From the NCBI GenBank assembly GCA_005843815.1, contig SZYA01000046.1, positions 1 to 58,753 of the forward strand: a stretch of 58,753 nt of DNA. Reading direction: 5' to 3'. Position numbers and translations under genes: made by a program. The notes under the pieces were generated by a model, which was not told where the DNA came from, ran no database searches, and was given only the letters and a program-made list of their open reading frames with translations. The stretch's first letter is position 1. Each line of letters begins with the position of its first letter. The stretch is from Chlorobium sp. (GTDB lineage: Bacteria > Bacteroidota > Chlorobiia > Chlorobiales > Chlorobiaceae). Below are positions 20,157 through 28,861 of the stretch, piece after piece.

Positions 20157-22061
20157 TTGCAGACAAACCATCTTGAAGCGCTTCTTCTGGCACTCAAACG
20201 CCTGCCCGCTCACATCACAGAAAAGTCATACAAAGTCCCTGCCTTGTGGTGCGGCACTGCAAACGGAACAGAGGAGGTTAATCCTGCCATATATTACAGT
20301 CGGATCCTGGAAAAGATCCTCAACAACACACCGATCAACCCATCGTCATCAGGTTCGGGCGAGTGGCGAAATGGCGCTGTGGTCTACAACCTCTTCATTC
20401 GCCTCACAACCGCTTTTGACCATAATGGCGACGGTGCCATAAGCCTGGAACCACTCGAATCCGGCTTCAGGGAGACCGGCACACTGTTGAAAGCCATTGC
20501 TCTCCTCCCCTATATAAAAAATCTGGGAGTCAATACACTCTATCTGCTCCCTATCACCGAAATTGGCAGTGAGAGCCGAAAAGGCTCTTTAGGGTCACCT
20601 TATGCCATAAAAAACCCACGCAAACTCGATCCACTGCTTGACGAACCGGCACTCGGACTTTCGGCAGAGACTCTTCTCAAAGCCTTTGTTGAGGCGGCAC
20701 ATAGGCTTGAGATGCACGTGGTGCTTGAATTTGTCTTCAGAACAACCGCAATTGACAGCAGTTGGATAACAGAACATCCTGAGTGGTTTTACTGGCTGAA
20801 AGAGCGCGACACTCCTGGCACTTTTGGCCGCCCGCACTTTGATCAGGGTACACTCAGAAGAATTTATGAGCTGGTTGATCACCATCACATGCACAACCTG
20901 CCTGCACCATCAAGCGACTACCGCGACCAGTTCATTGCGCCACCGGCCACCGTGCATGAAGAAAATGGAAAAATTATTGGCTCGACGTCAGACGGAGATC
21001 GCTGTCATATAGCCAGCGCCTTCTCCGACTGGCCGCCTGACGACCAGCAGCCAGCATGGAGTGATGTCACCTACCTCAAAATGCACACCCATGAGGCGTT
21101 CAACTATATGGCCTACAACACCATCCGGATGTACGACAGCGCTCTCGACAATCCCGAAACCTTCAACAGCAGCCTCTGGGATGAGATTGCGGGTATTATC
21201 CCCTGGTATGAGGAGGAGTATCAGATTGATGGCGCCATGATCGACATGGGCCACGCCCTGCCAACCCTCCTGAAGCAGACCATCGTACGCAAAGCGCGCG
21301 AACAACGGCCCGATTTCGCCTTCTGGGATGAAAACTTCAACCCCTCTCCTGAAATCCGCGACGAGGGATTCAATGCCGTGCTTGGCTCATTGCCATTTGT
21401 CATTCACGATATCGTCTTTATCAGGGGTCTGTTGAACCACCTGAACCGAACCGGTGTGGCGCTGCCATTTTTTGGAACCGGAGAGAACCACAACACCCCG
21501 CGCGTCTGCTTCCGCTATCCACGCCAGGAGGCTGGACGGAACTTCTCAACTTTTATCTTTACGCTCGGTGCCATGCTCCCTGCCATACCATTCCTTCAAT
21601 CAGGGATGGAACTTTGTGAATGGCATCCAGTCAACCTCGGTCTTAACTTCACCGATGAGGATCGGGCGCTTTATCCACCAGAAACACTGCCACTCTTCAG
21701 CGCACGCGCCTACGATTGGGAAAAGAGCAACGATCTCTTGCCACTCAACAGTTATATTGCAAAAATCCTGGAGATACGAACCAGATACCTTGGCCTTCTC
21801 CTCTGCGGAGAGGCTGGTTCAATGACCATCCCCTACACCAGTGAAGCAGAAATTTTTGCCGTGATGAGAAGCACCGCCGGAAAAACACTCCTTTTTATCG
21901 GCAACAGTAACCTTTACGACACCAGAAGCGGCTTTCTTGAGTTCAGTATGGAGAGTTGCGAGTTGTACGACCTGATCAGCGAACAACAGCACGCAATCAA
22001 GGAGCACCGGCTTCACGTGAGCTGCAAACCGGGCGAGTGCATGATTTTTGAACTACCATAA
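20157..22061 (+). CDS. GH13 alpha-amylase-family protein, GlgE-like, with altered catalytic region
   Basis: The 634-residue protein looks like a (beta/alpha)8 GH13 enzyme. The putative nucleophile Asp is in '[10 protein letters not shown]' (about 363) and the acid Glu in 'FAFWDENF' (about 392). The stretch '[10 protein letters not shown]' recalls the maltosyltransferase GlgE group. The usual third carboxylate (NHD) reads 'ENHNTPR' (Asn 446), and region I reads 'LEFVFRTT', so activity may be unusual. No ATG is available near the N-terminus; TTG 20157 is the best start, and an in-frame stop lies at 20082. It is followed closely by pfkB-like and symporter genes, probably one operon handling sugars. 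No signal peptide is seen. Confidence 0.82.
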   Translation: MQTNHLEALLLALKRLPAHITEKSYKVPALWCGTANGTEEVNPAIYYSRILEKILNNTPINPSSSGSGEWRNGAVVYNLFIRLTTAFDHNGDGAISLEPLESGFRETGTLLKAIALLPYIKNLGVNTLYLLPITEIGSESRKGSLGSPYAIKNPRKLDPLLDEPALGLSAETLLKAFVEAAHRLEMHVVLEFVFRTTAIDSSWITEHPEWFYWLKERDTPGTFGRPHFDQGTLRRIYELVDHHHMHNLPAPSSDYRDQFIAPPATVHEENGKIIGSTSDGDRCHIASAFSDWPPDDQQPAWSDVTYLKMHTHEAFNYMAYNTIRMYDSALDNPETFNSSLWDEIAGIIPWYEEEYQIDGAMIDMGHALPTLLKQTIVRKAREQRPDFAFWDENFNPSPEIRDEGFNAVLGSLPFVIHDIVFIRGLLNHLNRTGVALPFFGTGENHNTPRVCFRYPRQEAGRNFSTFIFTLGAMLPAIPFLQSGMELCEWHPVNLGLNFTDEDRALYPPETLPLFSARAYDWEKSNDLLPLNSYIAKILEIRTRYLGLLLCGEAGSMTIPYTSEAEIFAVMRSTAGKTLLFIGNSNLYDTRSGFLEFSMESCELYDLISEQQHAIKEHRLHVSCKPGECMIFELP

Positions 22062-22089
22062 CTTTCACTAACCAAAGACTATTACCGTT

Positions 22090-23001
22090 ATGTCTCTTCT
22101 CATTATCGGCTCTCTTGCCTTTGACGACATCGAAACTCCCTTCGGCAACTCCCTGAACACCCTTGGTGGCTCATCCACCTACATTGCCCTCTCCGCCAGC
22201 TACTTTACCGACAAAATTCAGATCGTTGGCGTGGTCGGCTCCGACTTCGAAAAGCCCCATTTCGATCTGCTCCACTCGCGGCATATCGATACCAGAGGAG
22301 TTCAGCAAATCGAAGATGGTAAAACATTCCGCTGGGCCGGACGCTACCACTACGACATGAACACCCGCGATACGCTCGATACCCAGTTGAACGTCTTCGC
22401 CGATTTCGACCCTGTTGTGCCCGCAGAGTACCGCAATGCCGAATTTGTCTGCCTCGGCAACATCGACCCTGTCTTGCAGCTCAAGGTGCTTGGCCAGATC
22501 AGCAAACCGAAACTGGTGATCCTCGACACCATGAACTTCTGGATTGAGTCAAAACAGGAGGAGCTGAAAAAGACCCTGCAGCATGTCGATGTCTTCATCC
22601 TAAACGACAGCGAGGCACGCCTGCTCAGCGGCGACCCGAACCTGGTCAAATCGGCACGAATCATCCGCGAGATGGGACCAAAAACGCTGATTATCAAAAA
22701 AGGCGAACATGGAGCGTTGCTCTTTACCGATAACGGCATCTTTGCAGCCCCCGCCTTTCCCCTTGAGTCAATCTTCGACCCCACTGGCGCTGGCGACACC
22801 TTTGCCGGAGGCTTCCTCGGCCACCTCTCCCGTTGCGAAACCATCACCGATGTGGAGATGCGCCGCGCTGTGCTTTACGGAAGCGCCATGGCAAGCTTCT
22901 GCGTTGAAAAATTCGGCACAGAAAAAATTGCCGCGCTCGACCTGCTGGAGATCGAAGATCGTTACCAGAGCTTCCGTGAGCTTTCAAGAATAGAGGAATA
23001 A
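22090..23001 (+). CDS. PfkB-family carbohydrate/nucleoside kinase
   Basis: The 303-residue kinase phosphorylates a sugar or nucleoside using ATP. The N-terminus has the substrate-side motif 'LNTLGGSSTYIALSAS', and the C-terminal signature with the catalytic Asp is 'DPTGAGDTFAGGFLGHL'. The substrate cannot be decided by eye. It lies 28 bp after the GH13 gene and 12 bp before the symporter gene. Its codons look GC-richer than most of the window. Confidence 0.92.
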   Translation: MSLLIIGSLAFDDIETPFGNSLNTLGGSSTYIALSASYFTDKIQIVGVVGSDFEKPHFDLLHSRHIDTRGVQQIEDGKTFRWAGRYHYDMNTRDTLDTQLNVFADFDPVVPAEYRNAEFVCLGNIDPVLQLKVLGQISKPKLVILDTMNFWIESKQEELKKTLQHVDVFILNDSEARLLSGDPNLVKSARIIREMGPKTLIIKKGEHGALLFTDNGIFAAPAFPLESIFDPTGAGDTFAGGFLGHLSRCETITDVEMRRAVLYGSAMASFCVEKFGTEKIAALDLLEIEDRYQSFRELSRIEE

Positions 23002-23013
23002 ACAGCGACCTGT

Positions 23014-24777
23014 ATGGAGCAGCTCAACATTCTTGACTACAGTTTCATTGTCGGCTACCTCCTGCTGACCCTTGTGATAGGGCTATGGTTTTCAAAGCGC
23101 GCCTCGGAGAGTGTGGGAGAGTTCTTTCTCTCCGGGCGCCAGCTCCCCTGGTGGATTGCCGGCACCGGCATGGTGGCCACCACCTTTGCCGCCGACACAC
23201 CACTGGCCGTAGCGGGCTTTGTGGCCAAAAACGGTATTGCCGGCAACTGGGTCTGGTGGACCTTTGTCTCGGGCGGGATGTTGACGGTCTTCTTTTTTGC
23301 ACGGCTCTGGCGGCGAGCGGAAATACTGACCGACCTTGAGTTCATTGAGCTGCGCTACAGCGGCAAGGCGGCACGTTTTCTCCGTGGCTTCAAGGCGATC
23401 TATTTCGGCCTCTTTATCAACGCCGTTATTATCGGTTGGGTCAACCTTGCCATGTTCAAAATTATCCGCATCATGGTGCCGGAGCTGAACCCGGAGCTCA
23501 CCATTGTTGCCCTCGTCCTCCTCACCACCTTCTATTCGGGTCTCTCAGGATTGTGGGGAGTCTCTATTACCGACGCAGTGCAGTTTGTCATTGCCATGAC
23601 AGGCTGCATTATTCTGGCCGTTCTTGCGGTTCAGTCGCCCGTTGTGGTCTCTGCCGGAGGGCTCACCAAAGCGCTTCCCGCGTGGATGTTCGACTTCTTC
23701 CCCACCTTCACTTCATCATCTTCAGACAGAACCTTCACCGGTGCGGTGGCACTTCCTTTCATCTCGTTTGCCGCCATGGCATTTGTGCAGTGGTGGGCCT
23801 CCTGGTACCCCGGCTCGGAGCCTGGTGGTGGAGGCTACATTGCCCAGCGGATGATGAGCGCCAAAAACGAAAAACATTCGCTTCTTGCAACGCTCTGGTT
23901 TACGGTGGCCCATTATTGCCTGCGACCATGGCCATGGATCATCGTTGGTCTTGTCAGCCTTGTTATGTTTCCCGACCTTCCGATGAACCAGAAAGAGGAT
24001 GGCTTTGTCTACGTCATGCAGGCGGTGCTCCCTCCGGGGCTGAAGGGGCTGCTCATTGCCGCCTTTCTTGCTGCCTACATGTCAACACTCTCAACCCATC
24101 TCAACTGGGGCACCAGCTACCTCATCAACGACCTCTACCGGCGGTTCCTGAAAACCGATGGCGATGAACAACACTATGTCACCATCTCCAAAATCACCAC
24201 CTTTCTGACGGCAGCCTTTGCCCTCTACATCACCTTCTTCGTGCTCGACACCATCACCGGCGCATGGGAATTTATTATCCAGTGTGGTGCCGGCACCGGC
24301 TTTGTTTTGATTCTCCGCTGGTTCTGGTGGCGACTGAACGCCTGGTCGGAGATAACCTCCATGGTGGCGCCATTTCTCGCTTTCGGTTGGCTGCAGCTCT
24401 TTACCGATATCACCTTTCCCTTTTCGATTTTTATTATCGTCGCTTTTACCATTGCGTCAACCCTTATGGTCACCTTCCTGACACCACCAACGGATATTGC
24501 GCAGTTGGAGATATTCTATCGAACCACAAGGGTTGGCGGTGTGCTCTGGAAAAAGGTCTCCAACAATCTGCCAGATGTTGTCTCAGACACCGGTTTTGGC
24601 ATGCTTTTTGTCGACTGGGTGCTCGGCATCGTCATGATCTACACCATCCTCTTTGGCACAGGGAGAGTGATCTTTGGAGATACCATGCAGGGAGTACTCT
24701 TTCTCGGTGCCGGGGTGGTTGCAGGGTCACTGATCTTTGCCGATCTCAACCGTCGCGGCTGGAACACACTCAACTGA
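23014..24777 (+). CDS. sodium:solute symporter family protein
   Basis: The 587-residue integral membrane protein has about 13-14 hydrophobic segments. Its N-terminal half is typical of the SSS family ('DYSFIVGYLLLTLVIGLWFSKR', 'GEFFLSGRQLPWWIAGTGMVATTFAADTP', 'SGLSGLWGVSITDAVQF'). It would import a solute with sodium ions across the inner membrane. The neighbouring GH13 and PfkB genes make a sugar or nucleoside plausible, but this is inference from context. It starts 12 bp after pfkB and ends 10 bp before maf. Confidence 0.9.
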   Translation: MEQLNILDYSFIVGYLLLTLVIGLWFSKRASESVGEFFLSGRQLPWWIAGTGMVATTFAADTPLAVAGFVAKNGIAGNWVWWTFVSGGMLTVFFFARLWRRAEILTDLEFIELRYSGKAARFLRGFKAIYFGLFINAVIIGWVNLAMFKIIRIMVPELNPELTIVALVLLTTFYSGLSGLWGVSITDAVQFVIAMTGCIILAVLAVQSPVVVSAGGLTKALPAWMFDFFPTFTSSSSDRTFTGAVALPFISFAAMAFVQWWASWYPGSEPGGGGYIAQRMMSAKNEKHSLLATLWFTVAHYCLRPWPWIIVGLVSLVMFPDLPMNQKEDGFVYVMQAVLPPGLKGLLIAAFLAAYMSTLSTHLNWGTSYLINDLYRRFLKTDGDEQHYVTISKITTFLTAAFALYITFFVLDTITGAWEFIIQCGAGTGFVLILRWFWWRLNAWSEITSMVAPFLAFGWLQLFTDITFPFSIFIIVAFTIASTLMVTFLTPPTDIAQLEIFYRTTRVGGVLWKKVSNNLPDVVSDTGFGMLFVDWVLGIVMIYTILFGTGRVIFGDTMQGVLFLGAGVVAGSLIFADLNRRGWNTLN

Positions 24778-24787
24778 CAACATATTT

Positions 24788-25357
24788 ATGGGACAACCAA
24801 CCCTTATCCTTGCCTCGAAATCACCAAGAAGGCGCTCAATTCTCTCGCTGACACAGATCCCTTTTGAGACGGTCTCCGTCGATACTTCGGAAATTCTCGA
24901 TTCGACACTTTCGATTGAGGAGAATGTCACCCATCTTGCTTATGAAAAGGCGCTGGCAGCATTAGCGCATGGGCAGGGGCGCAACACCATTACGCTGGCG
25001 GCTGATACGGTTGTAGCAAAAGGGAATCAGATCTTCGAAAAACCATCGGGGTTTGATGAGGCGTTCCAGATGGTTAAAAGTCTTCAAAACCGCTCGCACC
25101 GGGTCTACACCGGCTTTGTGCTTCTCTCGGGCAAGAAGAGCCATACCGAATGCGTTTGCACCACTGTGGAGCTTGAGCCCATGTCTGATCAGGAGATAGA
25201 GCGCTACATCCTCTCGGAGGAGCCTTACGACAAAGCGGGAGGCTATGGCATCCAGGATCCACTTCTGGCCTGTTATGTCAAACGGATTGAGGGGTGCTAC
25301 CATAATGTTGTGGGGCTGCCACTCTCTCGGGTCTGGAAAGCGCTCAAGGCATTCTGA
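24788..25357 (+). CDS. maf: Maf-family nucleotide pyrophosphatase
   Basis: The 189-residue protein starts with the Maf hallmark 'LILASKSPRRRSIL' and contains 'AADTVV' with the catalytic Asp, and 'DKAGGYGIQDP' in the C-terminal third. Maf proteins hydrolyse modified or non-canonical nucleoside triphosphates (dTTP/UTP type). The ATG at 24788 matches the conserved N-terminus; the track start at 24737 lies inside the symporter gene and is rejected. It is probably the last gene of the GH13-pfkB-symporter unit. Confidence 0.95.
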   Translation: MGQPTLILASKSPRRRSILSLTQIPFETVSVDTSEILDSTLSIEENVTHLAYEKALAALAHGQGRNTITLAADTVVAKGNQIFEKPSGFDEAFQMVKSLQNRSHRVYTGFVLLSGKKSHTECVCTTVELEPMSDQEIERYILSEEPYDKAGGYGIQDPLLACYVKRIEGCYHNVVGLPLSRVWKALKAF

Positions 25358-25533
25358 GAAGCTCAGACACTATATCTATCCACACAGCCAAAGCGCCAAT
25401 TATTATCAAGTGGTCGACAATATAATATTTTAAGCCTGGTTTTGGGCGAGCGTCACCTCATTTTGAGACAACATTCTGTATTCTTGAGATAAGGAAAAAC
25501 AGAAGAGAGAATGAAGCGAACTAGACTAACCCA

Positions 25534-25570
25534 AATAACCCCGTTCACAAGACTTTAAAACGGGGCTATT
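25534..25570. terminator. hairpin between convergent maf and nuoN
   Basis: AATAACCCCGTT and AACGGGGCTATT pair over 12 positions with one mismatch around a 13-nt loop. It lies between convergent transcription units and is a probable terminator for the nuo operon, maf or both. The T tract is weak. Confidence 0.6.
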
Positions 25571-25599
25571 GGAAAGTATTTGTATGCGCTAAATGTCTT

Positions 25600-27129
25600 T
25601 CAATGAAGCGTTATCCCAAACATCGCTGAGCCATATTTGGATATATCAGAGAGTGGAGTAAAGAAAAGTCCAAAATAGAGGGTGAGGAACATCAGCACCG
25701 CCATCAACACCTGGGCAAAAATACCAGGATTCATCTCCTTGCCATCACTCTGGCTCGACTCACGAAGATACATGTTCAACGGAATCAGCATATAGTAGTA
25801 CAGCGAGATAACGCTGGTCATGATGCCGATAAGTGCGAGCCAAAGATAGAGTGAGCCTTTGTCAAGAAGGGCCGAGAAGATCATCAACTTGCCGATAAAG
25901 CCCAGTGTTGGCGGAAGACCAACAAGGGAGACAAGAAAAACCGTAAGTGCGGCAGCAGCAAGAGGCATTTTTTTGCCCAGGCCGCGGTAATCGTCGAGAT
26001 GCTCGCTACCGGTCTTGTTGGCAATCAAAATAACCACATAAAAGGCACCGAAATTCATCAGAAAATAGGAGAGCAGATAGAAGAGCGTGGCCTGGGTGCC
26101 AAACTTGCCCATCACAATAATACCGAGGAGCAGATAGCCCGCGTGGGCAATGGAGGAGTAGGCGAGCATTCGCTTGACATTCTTCTGCCAGAGGGCCACA
26201 ACGTTGCCATAAATCATGGAACCAACCGATAAAGCAAGCAGTATCATCACCCAGTCAATGCCGGTTTGCGCTGAAGGGGCGTGGGGTATGGCGATAGAGA
26301 AGAATCGCATGAGCAAGGCTACGCCGGCAGCCTTCGACGCAACAGAGAGATATGCGGTAACTGGAGTAGGTGCACCTTCATAGACATCCGGCGACCAAAA
26401 GTGAAATGGTACCGCACCAATCTTGTAGCCAAAACCGGCAATAATCAGAAGCGACGACAACATCAGGACGAGCGAATGCTCATTGCCTTGGGCAGCAAGT
26501 ACCGCGCCGATTTTAATCAGATTGGTCTCGCCGGTGAGTCCGTAAATTAACGAAAAGCCATACACCATCAAACCGGAAGAGACCGCGCCATAGACGAGAT
26601 ATTTCAAAGCTGCTTCAGAAGAGCGGGGGTTACGCTTGAAATAACCGGTAAGAATATAAGCCGAAAAGCTCACCAGCTCCATTGAGAGAAAAATCATAAT
26701 CAAATCAGCCGAAGAGGCCATCATGACCATACCGATAACCATCGAAACAATCAGGGCGTAATACTCACCCATACTCTTCACCTCAGCCTCAAACTGCTCA
26801 TCAGCCATCGTCAGTATGACTGCGAAAATCCCGGAGAGCACAAAAAAGTACTTGAAGAAGAGAGCAAACTCGTCGAGCACATACATCCCAAAGAAAAACT
26901 CACCGCCCGGCAGGCACTGCTGCTGATAGATAAAGAAAAAGCTGCCGGCAAGCCCGACAAGGGTGCTGATAGCGAGCAGACTGTTTTTTCTGCCTTTAGC
27001 CACCAGATCAACGACGATCAGGAGCATAAAAAGCAATGAGAGATAAATTTCAGGTATAAAACACCCAACGCTCACTTCCAGACTTGCAATGATACTCTGA
27101 ATTTCAGCACCTGTTGGCAACTCAAACAT
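25600..27129 (-). CDS. nuoN: NADH-quinone oxidoreductase subunit N
   Basis: This 509-residue antiporter-like membrane subunit belongs to the proton-pumping arm of complex I. It has about 14 hydrophobic segments, with conserved Lys/Glu contexts such as 'SMELVSFSAYILTGYFKR' and 'GAVPFHFWSPDVYEGAPTPVTAYLS'. It is the last gene of the minus-strand nuo operon, 46 bp after nuoM, and is followed by a hairpin. Confidence 0.97.
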   Translation of the reverse strand: MFELPTGAEIQSIIASLEVSVGCFIPEIYLSLLFMLLIVVDLVAKGRKNSLLAISTLVGLAGSFFFIYQQQCLPGGEFFFGMYVLDEFALFFKYFFVLSGIFAVILTMADEQFEAEVKSMGEYYALIVSMVIGMVMMASSADLIMIFLSMELVSFSAYILTGYFKRNPRSSEAALKYLVYGAVSSGLMVYGFSLIYGLTGETNLIKIGAVLAAQGNEHSLVLMLSSLLIIAGFGYKIGAVPFHFWSPDVYEGAPTPVTAYLSVASKAAGVALLMRFFSIAIPHAPSAQTGIDWVMILLALSVGSMIYGNVVALWQKNVKRMLAYSSIAHAGYLLLGIIVMGKFGTQATLFYLLSYFLMNFGAFYVVILIANKTGSEHLDDYRGLGKKMPLAAAALTVFLVSLVGLPPTLGFIGKLMIFSALLDKGSLYLWLALIGIMTSVISLYYYMLIPLNMYLRESSQSDGKEMNPGIFAQVLMAVLMFLTLYFGLFFTPLSDISKYGSAMFGITLH

Positions 27130-27175
27130 AATTCTCTTGTTTATTCTTTAATCCTCTCTCTCAGATTCAATGAAA

Positions 27176-28810
27176 TCACAGTTGCGATAAAACGACCGGC
27201 GAAAGCACCTCGACAAGTTTGTTGATGCTTGAGGTCAACATCCCGAGCACCGGCATGGGATAAACACCAAGCACAACAGTGATAATAAGCAGCGGAACCA
27301 GCATGGCAAGTTCACGACCATCAAGATCAATCTTCCCCTTCCAGTCGTGGAAATGAATATGCTCATGGCCATCCTCATCCGCTATAAGATCGTAGGCAGC
27401 ATCGGGCTTTCTCTGGCCGAGGAACATCCTCTGGAGCGACCAGAGCAGGTAGGCTGCACCAAAGACAATTCCGAGAACTGAGACCATGGCAATATAACGT
27501 GTCGTCACCGAGCTGAAGGCACCAACAAAGACAAGCGCCTCGGAGATAAAGCCGCTAAGGCCTGGAAGACCCAGTGAAGCAAACCAGGCAACCGTTACAA
27601 AAGCAGCATAATGCGGCATGTAGGATGCAAGGCCACCAAACTTGTCGATCTGGCGGGTATGGGCACGATCATAAATGACACCGACCAGCAGGAAGAGCAT
27701 GGCGGTAATGGTGCCATGGTTGAACATCTGGTAGAGCGCGCCAACCATCCCTTCACTGTTTCCGGCAGAGAGGCCAAGGAGTACATAACCCATATGGCTG
27801 ATGGAGGAGTAGGCCACCATCTTCTTCAGATCCTGCTGGGCCAGCGCACATAACGCTCCATAGATAATATTGATAGCACCAAAAATACCAATCACATACA
27901 TCCCTGCCTGAAATACTTCAGGGAAGATCGGAAAGTTGATACGAATCATGCCGTAGGTGCCAAGCTTCAACAGGACACCGGCAAGAATCACTGAAATAGG
28001 GGTCGGCGCTTCAACGTGGGCATCAGGCAACCAGGTGTGGAACGGAAACATCGGCACCTTGATGGCGAATCCAATGAAGAGCACAATAAAGGAGACATAC
28101 CGCCACATCACATTATTGGGGCCAAGAATCGAGTCTTTAATAAAGTTGCTCTGGGTAGCCATGGCAACAAGACTGAAGGTGTGGTTACCGGTGACTGGGT
28201 CGGTTACGCTGAAGTAGAGACCAATCATCACCAAAAGCATGAAAACTGAGCCAAACAGGGTGTAGAGGAAAAACTTGATGGCTGCATATTCGCGGTTTGG
28301 ACCACCCCAGATACCGATAAGGAAGTACATCGGCAGAAGCATCACCTCCCAAAAAACGTAGAAGAGGAAGAAATCAAGTGCTACAAAACAGCCCATCATG
28401 GCCGAAGCGAGCAGGTTGTAGAGAATGAAGTAGCCTTTAACCTGCTTCTGGATTGTCCAGCTTGAAAGAACACCAATTGTCGAAACCAAAGCGGTGAGAA
28501 TGACCATGGTGACTGATATACCGTCAACACCGAGAAAATACTCAATATTGAGCGGGCCAAATCCTGCGAGATCAAGATTGATCCAGGGAAGACGCTCAAC
28601 GAACTGGAAAGAGCCGAGAGGGCTGCCTCCAGGTCCGGCAGTAATTCCAGGCAGGGCTGGATTATAATCTCTCCAGATCAGAACTGCCAGCACTCCCTGG
28701 GCAAGCGCCGCAAGCAGTGAAACAATTCTGATTATCTGCTTTTGCGATGAAGGCACGGCGAGAATAATCAGACCGGCGATGATTGGCAGAAAAACAATTA
28801 AACTCAGCAT
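27176..28810 (-). CDS. nuoM: NADH-quinone oxidoreductase subunit M
   Basis: The 544-residue antiporter-like subunit has about 14 transmembrane segments. The family hallmarks 'KVPMFPFHTWLPDAHVEAPTPISVILAG' and 'YSSISHMGYVLLGLSAGN' are present. A His-containing polar loop, 'DGHEHIHFHDW', lies between late helices. It is placed between nuoL and nuoN as in most nuo operons. Confidence 0.97.
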   Translation of the reverse strand: MLSLIVFLPIIAGLIILAVPSSQKQIIRIVSLLAALAQGVLAVLIWRDYNPALPGITAGPGGSPLGSFQFVERLPWINLDLAGFGPLNIEYFLGVDGISVTMVILTALVSTIGVLSSWTIQKQVKGYFILYNLLASAMMGCFVALDFFLFYVFWEVMLLPMYFLIGIWGGPNREYAAIKFFLYTLFGSVFMLLVMIGLYFSVTDPVTGNHTFSLVAMATQSNFIKDSILGPNNVMWRYVSFIVLFIGFAIKVPMFPFHTWLPDAHVEAPTPISVILAGVLLKLGTYGMIRINFPIFPEVFQAGMYVIGIFGAINIIYGALCALAQQDLKKMVAYSSISHMGYVLLGLSAGNSEGMVGALYQMFNHGTITAMLFLLVGVIYDRAHTRQIDKFGGLASYMPHYAAFVTVAWFASLGLPGLSGFISEALVFVGAFSSVTTRYIAMVSVLGIVFGAAYLLWSLQRMFLGQRKPDAAYDLIADEDGHEHIHFHDWKGKIDLDGRELAMLVPLLIITVVLGVYPMPVLGMLTSSINKLVEVLSPVVLSQL

Positions 28811-28861
28811 GTTCCGTATCTGTAAGTTATCTGATTGAAAGTAAATCTTTGAAAATCTCTC

